Made by a program: the position numbers and the translations under genes. The notes under the pieces were generated by a model. That model was not told the origin of the DNA and ran no database searches. It saw only the letters and a list, made by a program, of their open reading frames with translations. From Flavobacteriales bacterium (GTDB lineage: Bacteria > Bacteroidota > Bacteroidia > Flavobacteriales_E > Vicingaceae), in NCBI GenBank assembly GCA_026196775.1, contig JAPHUD010000033.1, positions 1 to 64,000 on the forward strand: a DNA stretch of 64,000 nucleotides, in the 5' to 3' direction. Shown here piece by piece: positions 25,601 to 33,871 of this stretch (position 1 is its first letter; each line of letters starts with the position of its first letter).

Positions 25601-25649
25601 AAGCTATGCTTTGAAAAGCTACTAATAAAAGGGTTAAAAATTTTTTCAT
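22623..25649 (-). CDS. Secreted tandem amidohydrolase-family fusion protein
   Basis: The 1008-residue protein has a signal peptide (about 1-18, FAQ) and two amidohydrolase units. The first (about 19-440) shows FIYPSFIDLSSNYG, lacking HxH. A beta-rich linker (about 440-560) and a Lys/Asp-rich stretch (DDKKDDKK, near 545) follow. The second (about 580-990) shows TAGIIDEHSHIAIS with the metal-binding HxH, plus CHSYVQSEI and FNSDDAEMGRR for later ligands. The arrangement suggests a pseudo-enzyme half joined to an active half. The usual substrates of related enzymes are cyclic amides or peptides; the actual one is unknown. Confidence 0.8.
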   Translation of the reverse strand: MKKFLTLLLVAFQSIAFAQETFIVNGTHHDINNYYAFTNATIYQDYQTIIENGTLLIYDGKVIAIDEAKKVKLPKNTVVYDLKGKFIYPSFIDLSSNYGMPEIKKDSKPNYGPQMETKNQGAFNWNQAIKPEVEASKLFTPVQKQAEEYRKIGFGSVLTHQQDGIIRGTSALVALGDEKAQLMLIKEKVAGHLSFDKGSSTQDYPGSLMGAIALIRQTYYDVDWMYNNNHFKENNLSLKAILDNWELPQIFEVKDKLDILRADKIGDEFNTQYIFVGNGDEYQRLKEIKATEGKVIVPINFPEPFDVEDPYDALKVAYSSVKHWELAPYNLKLLADSAIVFTITSDGLKDKKDFLPNLRQAVKYGLTEENALKALTYNPAQFIGEYANIGSLEKNKLANFIITSENIFEEKAIIHENWVKGKQHIIKDYNDFDVRGKYDVNVNGKLYELKVNGSEDKPQGTIYIVNGKDTIKEKTTITVKGSLINLSFNVADSAAEPAYLRLSGAINYNNVIWDGNAQLPNGDWVKWSAIRKKDDKKDDKKKVDNNDSLAVPNIKYPLMAYGQDSLPEAKIMLIKNTTVWTNEAEGILKNTDVLIKDGKIAVIGKDLVVEEGVEVIDGTNKHLTAGIIDEHSHIAISRGVNECTQAVTAEVSIADVVNSDDINIYRQLAGGVVAAQLLHGSCNPIGGQSALIKLKWGHSPEEMKIDAKDGFIKFALGENVKQSNWGPFNTVRFPQTRMGVEQVYYDAFTRAKEYQAKWDVFAKLNPKEKDKAEAPRIDLELETLNEILNKERFISCHSYVQSEINMLMHVGDSMGFTVNTFTHILEGYKVADKMKNHGAAGSTFSDWWAYKYEVNDAIPYNGAIMHHEGVLTAFNSDDAEMGRRLNQEAAKAVKYGGVSEEEALKFVTLNPAKMLHLDDRMGSIKIGKDACIVLWNDHPLSVYATVSKTIIDGAIYFDSEWDKVLAQKNKEEKAAIINKMIAEKKNGKKTQPAKNKKPTLYHCDTVGE

Positions 25650-25714
25650 AGTGATGAATAAAACAAGTTAAGATATAAAAAATTCAAAAATAATGGATTT
25701 TAGGATATAAAACT

Positions 25715-25750
25715 AAAAGAGGCTGAACCTATATTGGAACAACCTCTTTT
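25715..25750 (-). terminator. Probable terminator downstream of gdhA
   Basis: In the minus direction AAAAGAGGTTGTTCC pairs imperfectly with GGTTCAGCCTCTTTT across a short loop. The arms end in T-rich sequence. It lies between gdhA and the amidohydrolase gene. Confidence 0.6.
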
Positions 25751-25772
25751 TATTTTGTAATAAGATATAGAA

Positions 25773-27128
25773 TTAAACTACACCTTGGTCAATCATTGCA
25801 TCAGCAACTTTTACAAAACCAGCAATATTGGCTCCTTTAAAATAATCTACATAATCACCTTCTTTTCCGTATTTCACACATTCTTTATGAATACATTCCA
25901 TTATGCTTTTTAAACGTTGATCAACTTTTTTGGCAGACCAATAAGAATGAATAGCATTTTGACTCATTTCTAATCCAGAAGTTGCAACACCACCTGCATT
26001 AGAAGCTTTTCCTGGAGAGAATAATATTTTACTTTTTTGAATAACTTTAAACGCTTCGGGAGTTGTTGGCATATTAGCTACTTCAACAATACAAATCACA
26101 CCATTTTTAATAAGTGCTTCTGCTCCTTCAACCTTTAATTCATTTTGAGTTGCACAAGGCATAGCAATATCTACCTTTTGTTCCCATGGATGTTTGTTTG
26201 GGAAAAATTTAACTCCATATTTTTTAGCATATGGTTCAATAACATCATTGTTGCTAGCTCTTAACTCTAGCATGTACTCAATTTTTTCACCGGAAACACC
26301 TTCTGGATCATAAATATAACCATCAGGCCCAGAGAGGGTTACTACTTTTGCACCTAATTCAGCAGCTTTTTTAGTAACTCCCCAAGCAACATTACCAAAA
26401 CCAGAAACTGCAATGGTTTTTCCTTTAATATCCATTCCTTTAGAAGCTAACATAGACTGTAAGAAATATACTGCACCATAACCAGTAGCTTCAGGGCGAA
26501 GACGAGATCCTCCCCAGTTAAAACTTTTACCTGTTAATACGCCTGTAAATTCATTTCTTAATCTTTTATACTGACCAAACATGTAACCTATTTCTCTAGC
26601 TCCAACACCTATATCTCCGGCAGGAACATCAGTATTTGGTCCAATATGACGGAATAATTCTGACATGAAAGATTGGCAAAAACGCATTACTTCATTGTCT
26701 GATTTTCCTCTTGGATCGAAATCTGAACCACCTTTACCACCACCCATAGGAAGCGTAGTTAAGGCATTTTTGAAAGTTTGTTCGAACCCTAAAAATTTAA
26801 GAATAGAAAGGTTTACAGAAGGGTGAAAACGTAAACCACCTTTATATGGGCCTATCGCAGAGTTGTATTCTACTCTATAACCAGTATTAATTTGAACTTC
26901 TCCTTTATCATCAATCCACGGAACTCTAAAAATAATAGTTCTTTCAGGCTCCACCATTCTGTCTAAGATTTTTGCCTTAACATATTTTGGGTGGTTGGCA
27001 ATAAAAGGAATAATTGTTTCTGCAATTTCCTCAACTGCCTGAATGAATTCTGTTTCATGGGCATATTTACTTCTAATGCGATCCATGAAAGCTTTAACTT
27101 CAGCCTCGTGTTTTGACATGTTTGACAT
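25773..27128 (-). CDS. gdhA: NADP-type glutamate dehydrogenase
   Basis: It interconverts 2-oxoglutarate plus ammonia and glutamate. The 451 residues match the hexameric bacterial enzymes. GYRVEYNSAIGPYKGGLRF and PMGGGKGGSDFDPRGKSD hold the substrate-binding lysines, DVPAGDIGVGAREIGYM follows, and VSGFGNVAWG is the nucleotide-binding glycine motif. The start may be ATG 27128 or the nearby ATG at 27119. A candidate -7 box lies 47 bases upstream and a terminator follows, so it is probably monocistronic. Confidence 0.96.
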   Translation of the reverse strand: MSNMSKHEAEVKAFMDRIRSKYAHETEFIQAVEEIAETIIPFIANHPKYVKAKILDRMVEPERTIIFRVPWIDDKGEVQINTGYRVEYNSAIGPYKGGLRFHPSVNLSILKFLGFEQTFKNALTTLPMGGGKGGSDFDPRGKSDNEVMRFCQSFMSELFRHIGPNTDVPAGDIGVGAREIGYMFGQYKRLRNEFTGVLTGKSFNWGGSRLRPEATGYGAVYFLQSMLASKGMDIKGKTIAVSGFGNVAWGVTKKAAELGAKVVTLSGPDGYIYDPEGVSGEKIEYMLELRASNNDVIEPYAKKYGVKFFPNKHPWEQKVDIAMPCATQNELKVEGAEALIKNGVICIVEVANMPTTPEAFKVIQKSKILFSPGKASNAGGVATSGLEMSQNAIHSYWSAKKVDQRLKSIMECIHKECVKYGKEGDYVDYFKGANIAGFVKVADAMIDQGVV

Positions 27129-27174
27129 GATAAAAAAGTTTTTAATTTATAATTATTTAATAAAAAATTAAAAG

Positions 27175-27182
27175 CAAATGTA
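27175..27182 (-). promoter_or_regulatory. Candidate -7 promoter element for gdhA
   Basis: Reads TACATTTG on the minus strand, 47 bases before the ATG at 27128. No clear -33 partner. Confidence 0.4.
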
Positions 27183-27311
27183 CCTAATTTTAATAGGTAG
27201 GACATTTATTTGATATAAATTTTAACAGAAATAGCTTTGTTTTTATATATTTTTATAGGTTGTTAATATAAGGTGTTTGAAATCAATAAAATATACAACT
27301 TAAGAAAGTGG

Positions 27312-28037
27312 TTAATATTTTCTAAACCAGCTATTAATTTTCATTTGAATAACACCTAAAATGGCTTCTTTAAAAATGCCTTTACTCATTTTAGAAGTCC
27401 CTTCTAATCTATCCGTAAAAATTATGGGAACCTCTACTATTTTAAAGCCTAGTTTATAAGTGGTAAACTTCATTTCTATTTGGAAAGCATAACCTTTAAA
27501 CTTAATTTTATCCAACTTAATTCTTTCTAATACCTTTCTTTTATAGCACTTAAATCCAGAAGTAGTATCTCTAATTTTCATACCTGTAACCAAACGTACA
27601 TAAGCAGAAGCGTAGTACGACATCAATACCCTTCCCATAGGCCAATTTACTACATTTACTCCCGTTACATATCTTGAACCAATAGCTAAATCAGCACCAT
27701 CTTTTGCACAAGTATTGTATAGTTTTATTAGGTCATTTGGATTATGAGAAAAATCACAATCCATCTCAAAAATATATTCGTAGTTGTTTTTTAATGCCCA
27801 TTTAAACCCATGAATATAGGCTGTTCCTAAACCTAATTTGCCTTTTCGTTCTTCTAAATATAGTTTTCCTGGGAATTCTTTTTGTAGGTCTTTTACAATT
27901 TGTGCTGTTCCGTCAGGAGAATTATCGTCTACAATTAAAAGATGGAAATCTTTTTTTAAAGAAAATACCTTTCTAACCATTTTTTCAAGGTTTTCTCTTT
28001 CGTTGTAGGTAGGGATGATAATTATGCTTTCCGACAT
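27312..28037 (-). CDS. Polyprenol-phosphate mannose synthase-like GT2
   Basis: The 241-residue protein has the motifs IIIPTYNERENLEKM, LIVDDNSPDGTAQIV, EMDCDFSHNPNDL and LAIGSRYVTGVNVVNWP. These match bacterial dolichol-phosphate mannosyltransferase-like enzymes (DPM1 group) without C-terminal membrane helices. It would transfer mannose (or another hexose) from a nucleotide sugar to polyprenyl phosphate, donating to GT-C enzymes such as those at 17916 or 57799; the pairing is inferred. Confidence 0.88.
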   Translation of the reverse strand: MSESIIIIPTYNERENLEKMVRKVFSLKKDFHLLIVDDNSPDGTAQIVKDLQKEFPGKLYLEERKGKLGLGTAYIHGFKWALKNNYEYIFEMDCDFSHNPNDLIKLYNTCAKDGADLAIGSRYVTGVNVVNWPMGRVLMSYYASAYVRLVTGMKIRDTTSGFKCYKRKVLERIKLDKIKFKGYAFQIEMKFTTYKLGFKIVEVPIIFTDRLEGTSKMSKGIFKEAILGVIQMKINSWFRKY

Positions 28038-28056
28038 TTAGTTAAATTTCAGTATT

Positions 28057-28064
28057 CAAAAATA
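28057..28064 (-). promoter_or_regulatory. Candidate -7 promoter element for the GT2 gene
   Basis: Reads TATTTTTG on the minus strand, 19 bases before the ATG at 28037. No good -33 partner. Confidence 0.4.
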
Positions 28065-28096
28065 ATATTTATTAATTTAACATGATTTACTTTATA

Positions 28097-28969
28097 TTAA
28101 TCGTTTAATATTTCTTGAATATTAGCTTTAATTTTCATACACAAATCATCTAAGGGTAAGTCATTATCATCAATTCCGAAAGGTTCTTCAATTTCTTCTG
28201 CTAAAATTTCCATACTTACCAAAACGTAAAAAACCAAAGTGGTAATTAATACAGACCAATATCCGAAAGAAGCGACAAAAGCCAGAGGCATAGTGGTTAC
28301 ATAAATAAAAATGAATTTTTTAAGAAACAAGCTATAAGAGTATGGAATGGGAGTGTTTTTAATTCTTTCACAAGCTCCATTTATATCGGCAAAGGTTTTT
28401 AAATTAGTATCTAACGATAAATATTCTATTTCAGATAACTCATTTCTTGATTTAACTTCGTGTAGTTTATCATAAATAAGTTTTGCGATATAATTTACTT
28501 TATGTTCTTTGTTTATTAGTATTTGTTTTTCATTTTCAATAAGAGAAAGCTCTTCTATATTAACCCCTTCACGTAAATGCTCTTTCATGGCATAAGCATA
28601 ATTAGGAATCATACGAGCAAAGAAATCTTTATCATTTTGATTAAATACAGAAGAACTTGAAATTTTAATAGCTAAATTTCTAGTGTTATTTACCAATTCT
28701 CCCCATTTTTTTCTTCCTTCCCACCAGCGTTCATAGCCAGTGTTTGTTCTAAAAACCAACAAAAGTGACAGAACAAAACCCACTAGAGAATAAACAGCCA
28801 TTAACTCTCGATGCCAAGATGCTTCAACTAAAAATTCAATCTCTAAATAGGAAATAGCAGTAGTAAGTAAAGCCATTAAAATTAATTCTTTCCATAAAAT
28901 ACGAATGGTATCGCTTTTATGAAAGGACAAAATATGTATGAACCAATTTTTGGGATTATAATTAATCAT
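28097..28969 (-). CDS. Bestrophin-like channel protein
   Basis: The 290-residue protein has the bestrophin/UPF0187 pattern. Helix pairs near 30-75 (LMALLTTAISYLEIE, LVGFVLSLLLVF) are followed by RTNTGYERWWEGRKKWGELVNNTRNLA. A central soluble part (about 100-200) and a second helix pair (about 213-250) follow, ending in EEIEEPFGIDDNDLPLDDLC, a signature tail. Bacterial homologues form pentameric ion channels. Ion selectivity cannot be inferred. It follows the M42 peptidase gene by three bases. Confidence 0.85.
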   Translation of the reverse strand: MINYNPKNWFIHILSFHKSDTIRILWKELILMALLTTAISYLEIEFLVEASWHRELMAVYSLVGFVLSLLLVFRTNTGYERWWEGRKKWGELVNNTRNLAIKISSSSVFNQNDKDFFARMIPNYAYAMKEHLREGVNIEELSLIENEKQILINKEHKVNYIAKLIYDKLHEVKSRNELSEIEYLSLDTNLKTFADINGACERIKNTPIPYSYSLFLKKFIFIYVTTMPLAFVASFGYWSVLITTLVFYVLVSMEILAEEIEEPFGIDDNDLPLDDLCMKIKANIQEILND

Positions 28970-28972
28970 TGT

Positions 28973-29983
28973 TTAGTTATATTGATTGATATAAGCTAAA
29001 CATAAATCTATAGTTGCTTCAATGCCTTTTTTGTGTGTTCTTTCTGTTCCATGGGATGCAGCAACTCCCATTCCAATTAGACCTACTCTAAAATCATTTC
29101 CGGCACGTAAAGCAGCAGAACCATCTGAACCATAGTGTGGATACACATCTATTTTATAAGGAATATTATTTTTCTTAGCTAAATCCACTAATTTTTTTCT
29201 AAACGTATAATCATAAGGTCCAGAGGAGTCTTTAGCACAAATAGAGCAGCTTACTTCATTTCCTTGGCAATCGTCACCTAAAACACCCATGTCTAATACT
29301 AACAACTCTTTTATGTTTTGGGAATAACCAACTGTACCGCCATGCCCTACTTCTTCGTAGTTAGAGAAAAATAGTTCTACAGGTACTTCTTTATTTTGTT
29401 GTTTCAATCTTCTAGCAATTTCAAATAATACAAAACAACCAGCTTTGTTATCTAAAAAACGGGATTTTATAAAGCCATTTTTTAGTTCTTGATATTTTAC
29501 ATCTACACAAATAATATCTCCAACTTCAATACCGAGTTTTTCTACATCTTCTTTAGTATAAACTTCTTCATCAATTCTAATGTGCATGCTTTTAGTAGAA
29601 CGTTCGGTTTTTTCTTTTTCCTTATTGGCATGTACCGAAGGATTGTTTAATAAGATAGTTCCGGTATAAATTTTTCCTTCGTGGGTAATGATTTTTACGT
29701 ATTCGCCTTCAGCTCCAGTTAAAGATAATCCGCCTAACAAAGAAAAAGCAAGTGTGCCATTAGGTTTAACACCAGAAACAATAGCTCCTAAGGTATCAAC
29801 ATGGGCAGCCAGTGCTAATGTTGGGTTGTTGCCTAAAGCACATCTAACCGCACCTTTGTTGGTGAATTCAGGTTGATAGCCGTAGCTTTTTAATAAGTCA
29901 TAAATATACTTGCTTGCGTTATCGGTATATCCGGAAGGAGAATCGATAGCAATAAGTTCTTGTAAAGTTTTGTAGTTGTTCAT
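28973..29983 (-). CDS. M42 family metallopeptidase
   Basis: The 336-residue protein is a cytosolic dinuclear zinc aminopeptidase of the M42 (tetrahedral TET/cellulase M-like) family. The metal ligands are visible in LALAAHVDT, SRFLDNKAG, YEEVGHGG and the C-terminal GTERTHKKG. The dimerisation insert spans about 70-165. It removes N-terminal residues from peptides. It is the first gene of a pair with the bestrophin-like gene. Confidence 0.92.
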   Translation of the reverse strand: MNNYKTLQELIAIDSPSGYTDNASKYIYDLLKSYGYQPEFTNKGAVRCALGNNPTLALAAHVDTLGAIVSGVKPNGTLAFSLLGGLSLTGAEGEYVKIITHEGKIYTGTILLNNPSVHANKEKEKTERSTKSMHIRIDEEVYTKEDVEKLGIEVGDIICVDVKYQELKNGFIKSRFLDNKAGCFVLFEIARRLKQQNKEVPVELFFSNYEEVGHGGTVGYSQNIKELLVLDMGVLGDDCQGNEVSCSICAKDSSGPYDYTFRKKLVDLAKKNNIPYKIDVYPHYGSDGSAALRAGNDFRVGLIGMGVAASHGTERTHKKGIEATIDLCLAYINQYN

Positions 29984-30073
29984 TTAGAAAATTTTTCACG
30001 AAAATACTAAATGAATTAAAACTTGAAAGGGGTTTAACCTATAAAGTATGCTAAAAAATATAGCTAATATAAA

Positions 30074-31120
30074 TTAATTGAACCTTGCACTACTTTTAGT
30101 TCCTTTGCCATAAGTAAATGGGTTAGGGCTAACAAACTTGATAAATACCTCTGGCCCTCCGTTTCCATTAGTAGCTACACTTAGGCCTGATAAGTTCATA
30201 TCGTAAGCGACACCAAGAGCAAGTCCTCCAATTTCAAACTCAACCGAAGGAGCAAATGCGTCACCCACACGGTAGTAGCCACCAAAAGATATCGCCATTT
30301 CTGTGAAAAATCCGGTATATTTAGATTCTTCTTTAATCATATAGCGTAATAATGTTCCTAAAGCGAATTGTCTAGATGGACCTTGTATATAGGTTAAAAA
30401 TTTAGGTTTTACTGCAAACTTTGAATTACTAATACCAATATAAGCATCTGCATGAAAAGCCCAGCGAGAGTATAACTTATCTTTTTCAATAGCTGAAATA
30501 CTTCCTTGAGGGCGAGTTACATGGTAAAATGCCAATCCAGCTTTCATACTAAATTCATCTTGCGAACTTAATGTTTTTGAACCTGTACCATAGGCCCATA
30601 AAACTCCAGCAGAAAAATCAAAATAGCTTTTGTTTTCATAATTAAAAGGTTCATTGGAGCTTAATGTCGGGTCGAAATTTTGTCCATTAAATTGAGCGTC
30701 CCATTCGGCATTGGAGGTGTTCAGTGCATTTTGCCCCCAAGAGCCCATTAAGCCAACAGAAGCAGAGTTTTTATCGTCTAAAAAAACAATGTTTGATAAA
30801 CCTAAAGACACTTTAGTAGCACCAAAATCATTTTGACCCGCATTGTCTTTATAAACATTAATTCCAACTCCCATAAATCCGTTTTGCCATTTGTTTTTTA
30901 GAATTCCGGCATCGCCCATAAAAGAGTAAGTGTTGTAAGGTTTTCCTACGCTCGACCATTGGTTACGGTAGTTTATAACAGCTCTGTGGTCGCCTCTAAA
31001 AACACCTGTAGATGCAGGGTTTGTTGTTATAGGAACGGCATCCCACATAGTAAAATGAATGTCTTGAGCTTGTATTGCAAATGAAAATATACAAGAGCTT
31101 ATTAATATTAATTTTTTCAT
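30074..31120 (-). CDS. PorP/SprF family type IX secretion outer-membrane protein
   Basis: The 348-residue protein has a signal peptide (about 1-18, IQAQDIHFT) and the PorP/SprF beta-barrel pattern: MWDAVPITTNPASTGVF, NYRNQWSSVGKPYNTYSF and GVGINVYKDNAG. In gliding Bacteroidota, SprF supports export of the SprB adhesin, and such genes often follow their cargo. Here it follows the CHU_C adhesin gene by 22 bases, so it probably serves that protein. Confidence 0.9.
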   Translation of the reverse strand: MKKLILISSCIFSFAIQAQDIHFTMWDAVPITTNPASTGVFRGDHRAVINYRNQWSSVGKPYNTYSFMGDAGILKNKWQNGFMGVGINVYKDNAGQNDFGATKVSLGLSNIVFLDDKNSASVGLMGSWGQNALNTSNAEWDAQFNGQNFDPTLSSNEPFNYENKSYFDFSAGVLWAYGTGSKTLSSQDEFSMKAGLAFYHVTRPQGSISAIEKDKLYSRWAFHADAYIGISNSKFAVKPKFLTYIQGPSRQFALGTLLRYMIKEESKYTGFFTEMAISFGGYYRVGDAFAPSVEFEIGGLALGVAYDMNLSGLSVATNGNGGPEVFIKFVSPNPFTYGKGTKSSARFN

Positions 31121-31142
31121 ATGTGTATTTTTATTATTAAGA

Positions 31143-33752
31143 TTATTTTATCAGAGTAATGTCTCCCTTTTTAGTGGTGGAAGTGCCGTTTTTAAAAGTA
31201 GCTTCTAAGTAATATACAAATACAGCACTATTTAATTTTTCTCCTCTAAATGTACCATCCCATCCGGTGTTTAAATCAGAAGTTTCAAACACTTTTTCAC
31301 CCCAACGGTTGTAAACAATGAAGTTGAAAGAGTCTATTCCAATTCCTCTAACATAAACTACATCATTATTGCCATCACCATTAGGGGAGAAGATATTAGG
31401 TACCCAAACTACATATTCGAAATCAACAATAACCGTTACATCATCACTTGCTGAACAACCATTTGAATCTACAACTACAACTGTATAAATAATAGTTTCA
31501 TCTGGTGTTGAAAGTGTAGATGGACAAGTAGGACAATCTAACCAAGTAAGAGGAGTCCATGTGTAACTTCCATTAGATCCGATAGCATTTAACAAAGTAC
31601 TTTGTCCTAAATCTATAACCACATCTGTACCTGCATCAACTGTAGGGTTGTCGTGAACAGTTATTGATGTTGTTGCTGTATCACTTCCGTTTGAGTTAGT
31701 TGATATTAAAGTGATAGTGTAAGTCCCAATGCTATCAAAACAAACGGTATGAGGTCCTGCAGTATTTGCTGAAGCTGGATTTCCACCATTAAAAGTCCAT
31801 TGCCAAGATGTAGCATTAGAACTTGCATCTGTAATGGTAATACACTCGTTTTTACAAATGGAAGTATCGCTTACTATAAAGTTGGCAACAGGGTTAGTAC
31901 AATTATTAATGATTATGCTTACTGTATTGGTATCCGGACAAGCTCCATTTGTAATATATGTAATATTAAACGTGCCTACACCACTTGAAGCAATGTTAAT
32001 TTCGCCACTTGAGGCATTAATTGTTCCACTATTGTCAATGGTAAAAGTCCCTCCTACTGTTCCTGTTATTGTTGGAGTAGGATTGGCATCTGTAGAGCAA
32101 TAAACAGTTGAATTGTAATTGAAGGAAGCGTCATCCTGTGCGTTTATCGTGATTGTAATGGTATCAGCATCGCCACAAGAACCGGAAATGGTGTAAATGA
32201 TTTGATGCGTTCCAACACCCGCTGTTGACGGGTCAAAAACACCTGTTGAGGTATTTGTAATACCATTTCCTGACCAAACACCACCCGATTGAGCAGCAGT
32301 AAGGGTTGTGGCAGCATTGTTTTCACAAAATGGACCTGCAGGAGTAATCGTAGCGTCCCCGCTTGATACTATGGTAATAGTAACGGTATTAGTATCAGGA
32401 CAAGTCCCATTGGTGGTATATGTGATGTTAAAAGTACCCACACCACTTGAAGCAATGTTAATTTCACCTGTTGAGGAGTTAATTGTACCACTATTATTAA
32501 TGGTAAATGTCCCTCCTACTGTACCTGTAATTGTTGGAGTAGGATTGGCATCGGTTATACAATAATTATTTTGAGGATAGTTAAATAAAGCTGCATCTGA
32601 GGGGGTAACGGTTAAATCAGTAACTAACAAGCTATCACATCCATAAGTATTTTGAAGTGTGTCGTAATACATTCCTGTGGTATTTTGCCAAGCTCCACCA
32701 GCAAATACACTATCGTTAGCACAAATAGAAATGGCAGAATAATTAGAATCGGTTGGGTTTACATAAATAGTGATAGATGAGGTATCTGTATTGTTTAAAG
32801 AGTCTGTTACTGTAGCAATATAAGTAGTTGTGGTAGTTGGACAAACATTGTGTGGACCCGCTCCATTTGGTACACCATTATTCCATGTGATGTTGTAAGG
32901 AGTAGTTCCTCCGGTTACTATAACTTCTATATTTGTACATTCATTGTTACAAATGGTATCATTTGTAGTTGTTGCTGTTATGTCAAGTGGTTGCGTAGTG
33001 CAAGTTGTTCTAAGCGAAACGTTATCAATTATGAAGTAACTAAAACACAAACCAAAAAAACAACTACCGGTAAGTTGTGTATTAGCATCATTTTTAAAAT
33101 TACCAATTACCATCCATTGTTCGGTTCCTGTGGCAATAAAATTTGCTGTAAATATAGTACAGTTGGTATCAATCATATTTCCGGTAGGATTCTCAATTTG
33201 AGGAGTAGCATTAATAGTTGAACCGGGACCAATAAAATGTGCTCCACCATTTTGGGCGTCAATATCTACCATTTGGTTGGTAAACCACACTCCTAAACCA
33301 TCGCTAGGGAGATAGGAACTATTGTTGCCTAATTTTATATCAAAAGACATACAATATTCTTGTCCGGCAACTAAGGGAGTGATTAATTGTGTTTGCACAT
33401 ATTCTCTAGCATTTGCTCCCTGAATGGCATAAGTAAAAAAGCCAACAGAACCACTACTGGCATCACAAGTGTTTGTTTGAGAAGGTCCGTTACAATTGGT
33501 ATTATAGTAATCAGGAGTACTTCCTGTTCCGTTAATAGGAGCTGTACCAAACCACCCTGTAACTTGGGAGTAGTCGGTGTGCATTTCGGAAGTAGTATCC
33601 GAGCAACTAATTGTAGTGTTTTCTAAAGAACCATTAGGTACAAAGTTGGGACTACAAGTAGTGTCGCACGCCTGAGAGAATCCTTGCAGACTAAGCATAA
33701 AAAACGCTACAATGGTTAATACTAAATTGAGTTTACTTCTTATTCCTTTCAT
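31143..33752 (-). CDS. CHU_C-type surface adhesin, cargo of the adjacent SprF-like protein
   Basis: The 869-residue protein has a signal peptide (about 1-27), an N-terminal jelly-roll-like domain (about 28-250), Ig-like beta segments, one copy of the ICANDS…GCDS module also found in the 1159 gene, two tandem near-identical units (NYCITDANPTPTITGTVGG and VYCSTDANPTPTITGTVGG), a PKD-like region (SWQWTFNGGNP) and a C-terminal gliding-motility domain (VPNIFSPNGDGNND… YNRWGEKVF). The last domain marks type B T9SS export. The downstream PorP/SprF gene is the likely partner. Ligand unknown. Confidence 0.88.
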   Translation of the reverse strand: MKGIRSKLNLVLTIVAFFMLSLQGFSQACDTTCSPNFVPNGSLENTTISCSDTTSEMHTDYSQVTGWFGTAPINGTGSTPDYYNTNCNGPSQTNTCDASSGSVGFFTYAIQGANAREYVQTQLITPLVAGQEYCMSFDIKLGNNSSYLPSDGLGVWFTNQMVDIDAQNGGAHFIGPGSTINATPQIENPTGNMIDTNCTIFTANFIATGTEQWMVIGNFKNDANTQLTGSCFFGLCFSYFIIDNVSLRTTCTTQPLDITATTTNDTICNNECTNIEVIVTGGTTPYNITWNNGVPNGAGPHNVCPTTTTTYIATVTDSLNNTDTSSITIYVNPTDSNYSAISICANDSVFAGGAWQNTTGMYYDTLQNTYGCDSLLVTDLTVTPSDAALFNYPQNNYCITDANPTPTITGTVGGTFTINNSGTINSSTGEINIASSGVGTFNITYTTNGTCPDTNTVTITIVSSGDATITPAGPFCENNAATTLTAAQSGGVWSGNGITNTSTGVFDPSTAGVGTHQIIYTISGSCGDADTITITINAQDDASFNYNSTVYCSTDANPTPTITGTVGGTFTIDNSGTINASSGEINIASSGVGTFNITYITNGACPDTNTVSIIINNCTNPVANFIVSDTSICKNECITITDASSNATSWQWTFNGGNPASANTAGPHTVCFDSIGTYTITLISTNSNGSDTATTSITVHDNPTVDAGTDVVIDLGQSTLLNAIGSNGSYTWTPLTWLDCPTCPSTLSTPDETIIYTVVVVDSNGCSASDDVTVIVDFEYVVWVPNIFSPNGDGNNDVVYVRGIGIDSFNFIVYNRWGEKVFETSDLNTGWDGTFRGEKLNSAVFVYYLEATFKNGTSTTKKGDITLIK
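31915..32565 (-). repeat. Two tandem near-identical coding units (462 bp apart)
   Basis: The units at about 31915-32103 and 32377-32565 encode closely matching DANPTPTITGTVGGTF… segments. GTTGGAGTAGGATTGGCATC occurs at 32071 and 32533. The high nucleotide identity points to a recent internal duplication. Confidence 0.75.
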
Positions 33753-33871
33753 ATTTTTTAAGTTATTGTTATTAGTAATTTTCTCATTCAGAGTATAGTT
33801 ATGGGTTTACCCAATTGTGCATTTAGAAGAATTTTTATGCAAATACACTATAGGTAAGTACTTATTATCTT

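Noticed and set aside
31800-32565. Open plus-strand frames opposite the adhesin
   Set aside because: They arise from the low-complexity, Thr/Asn-rich coding repeats on the minus strand and repeat with them.
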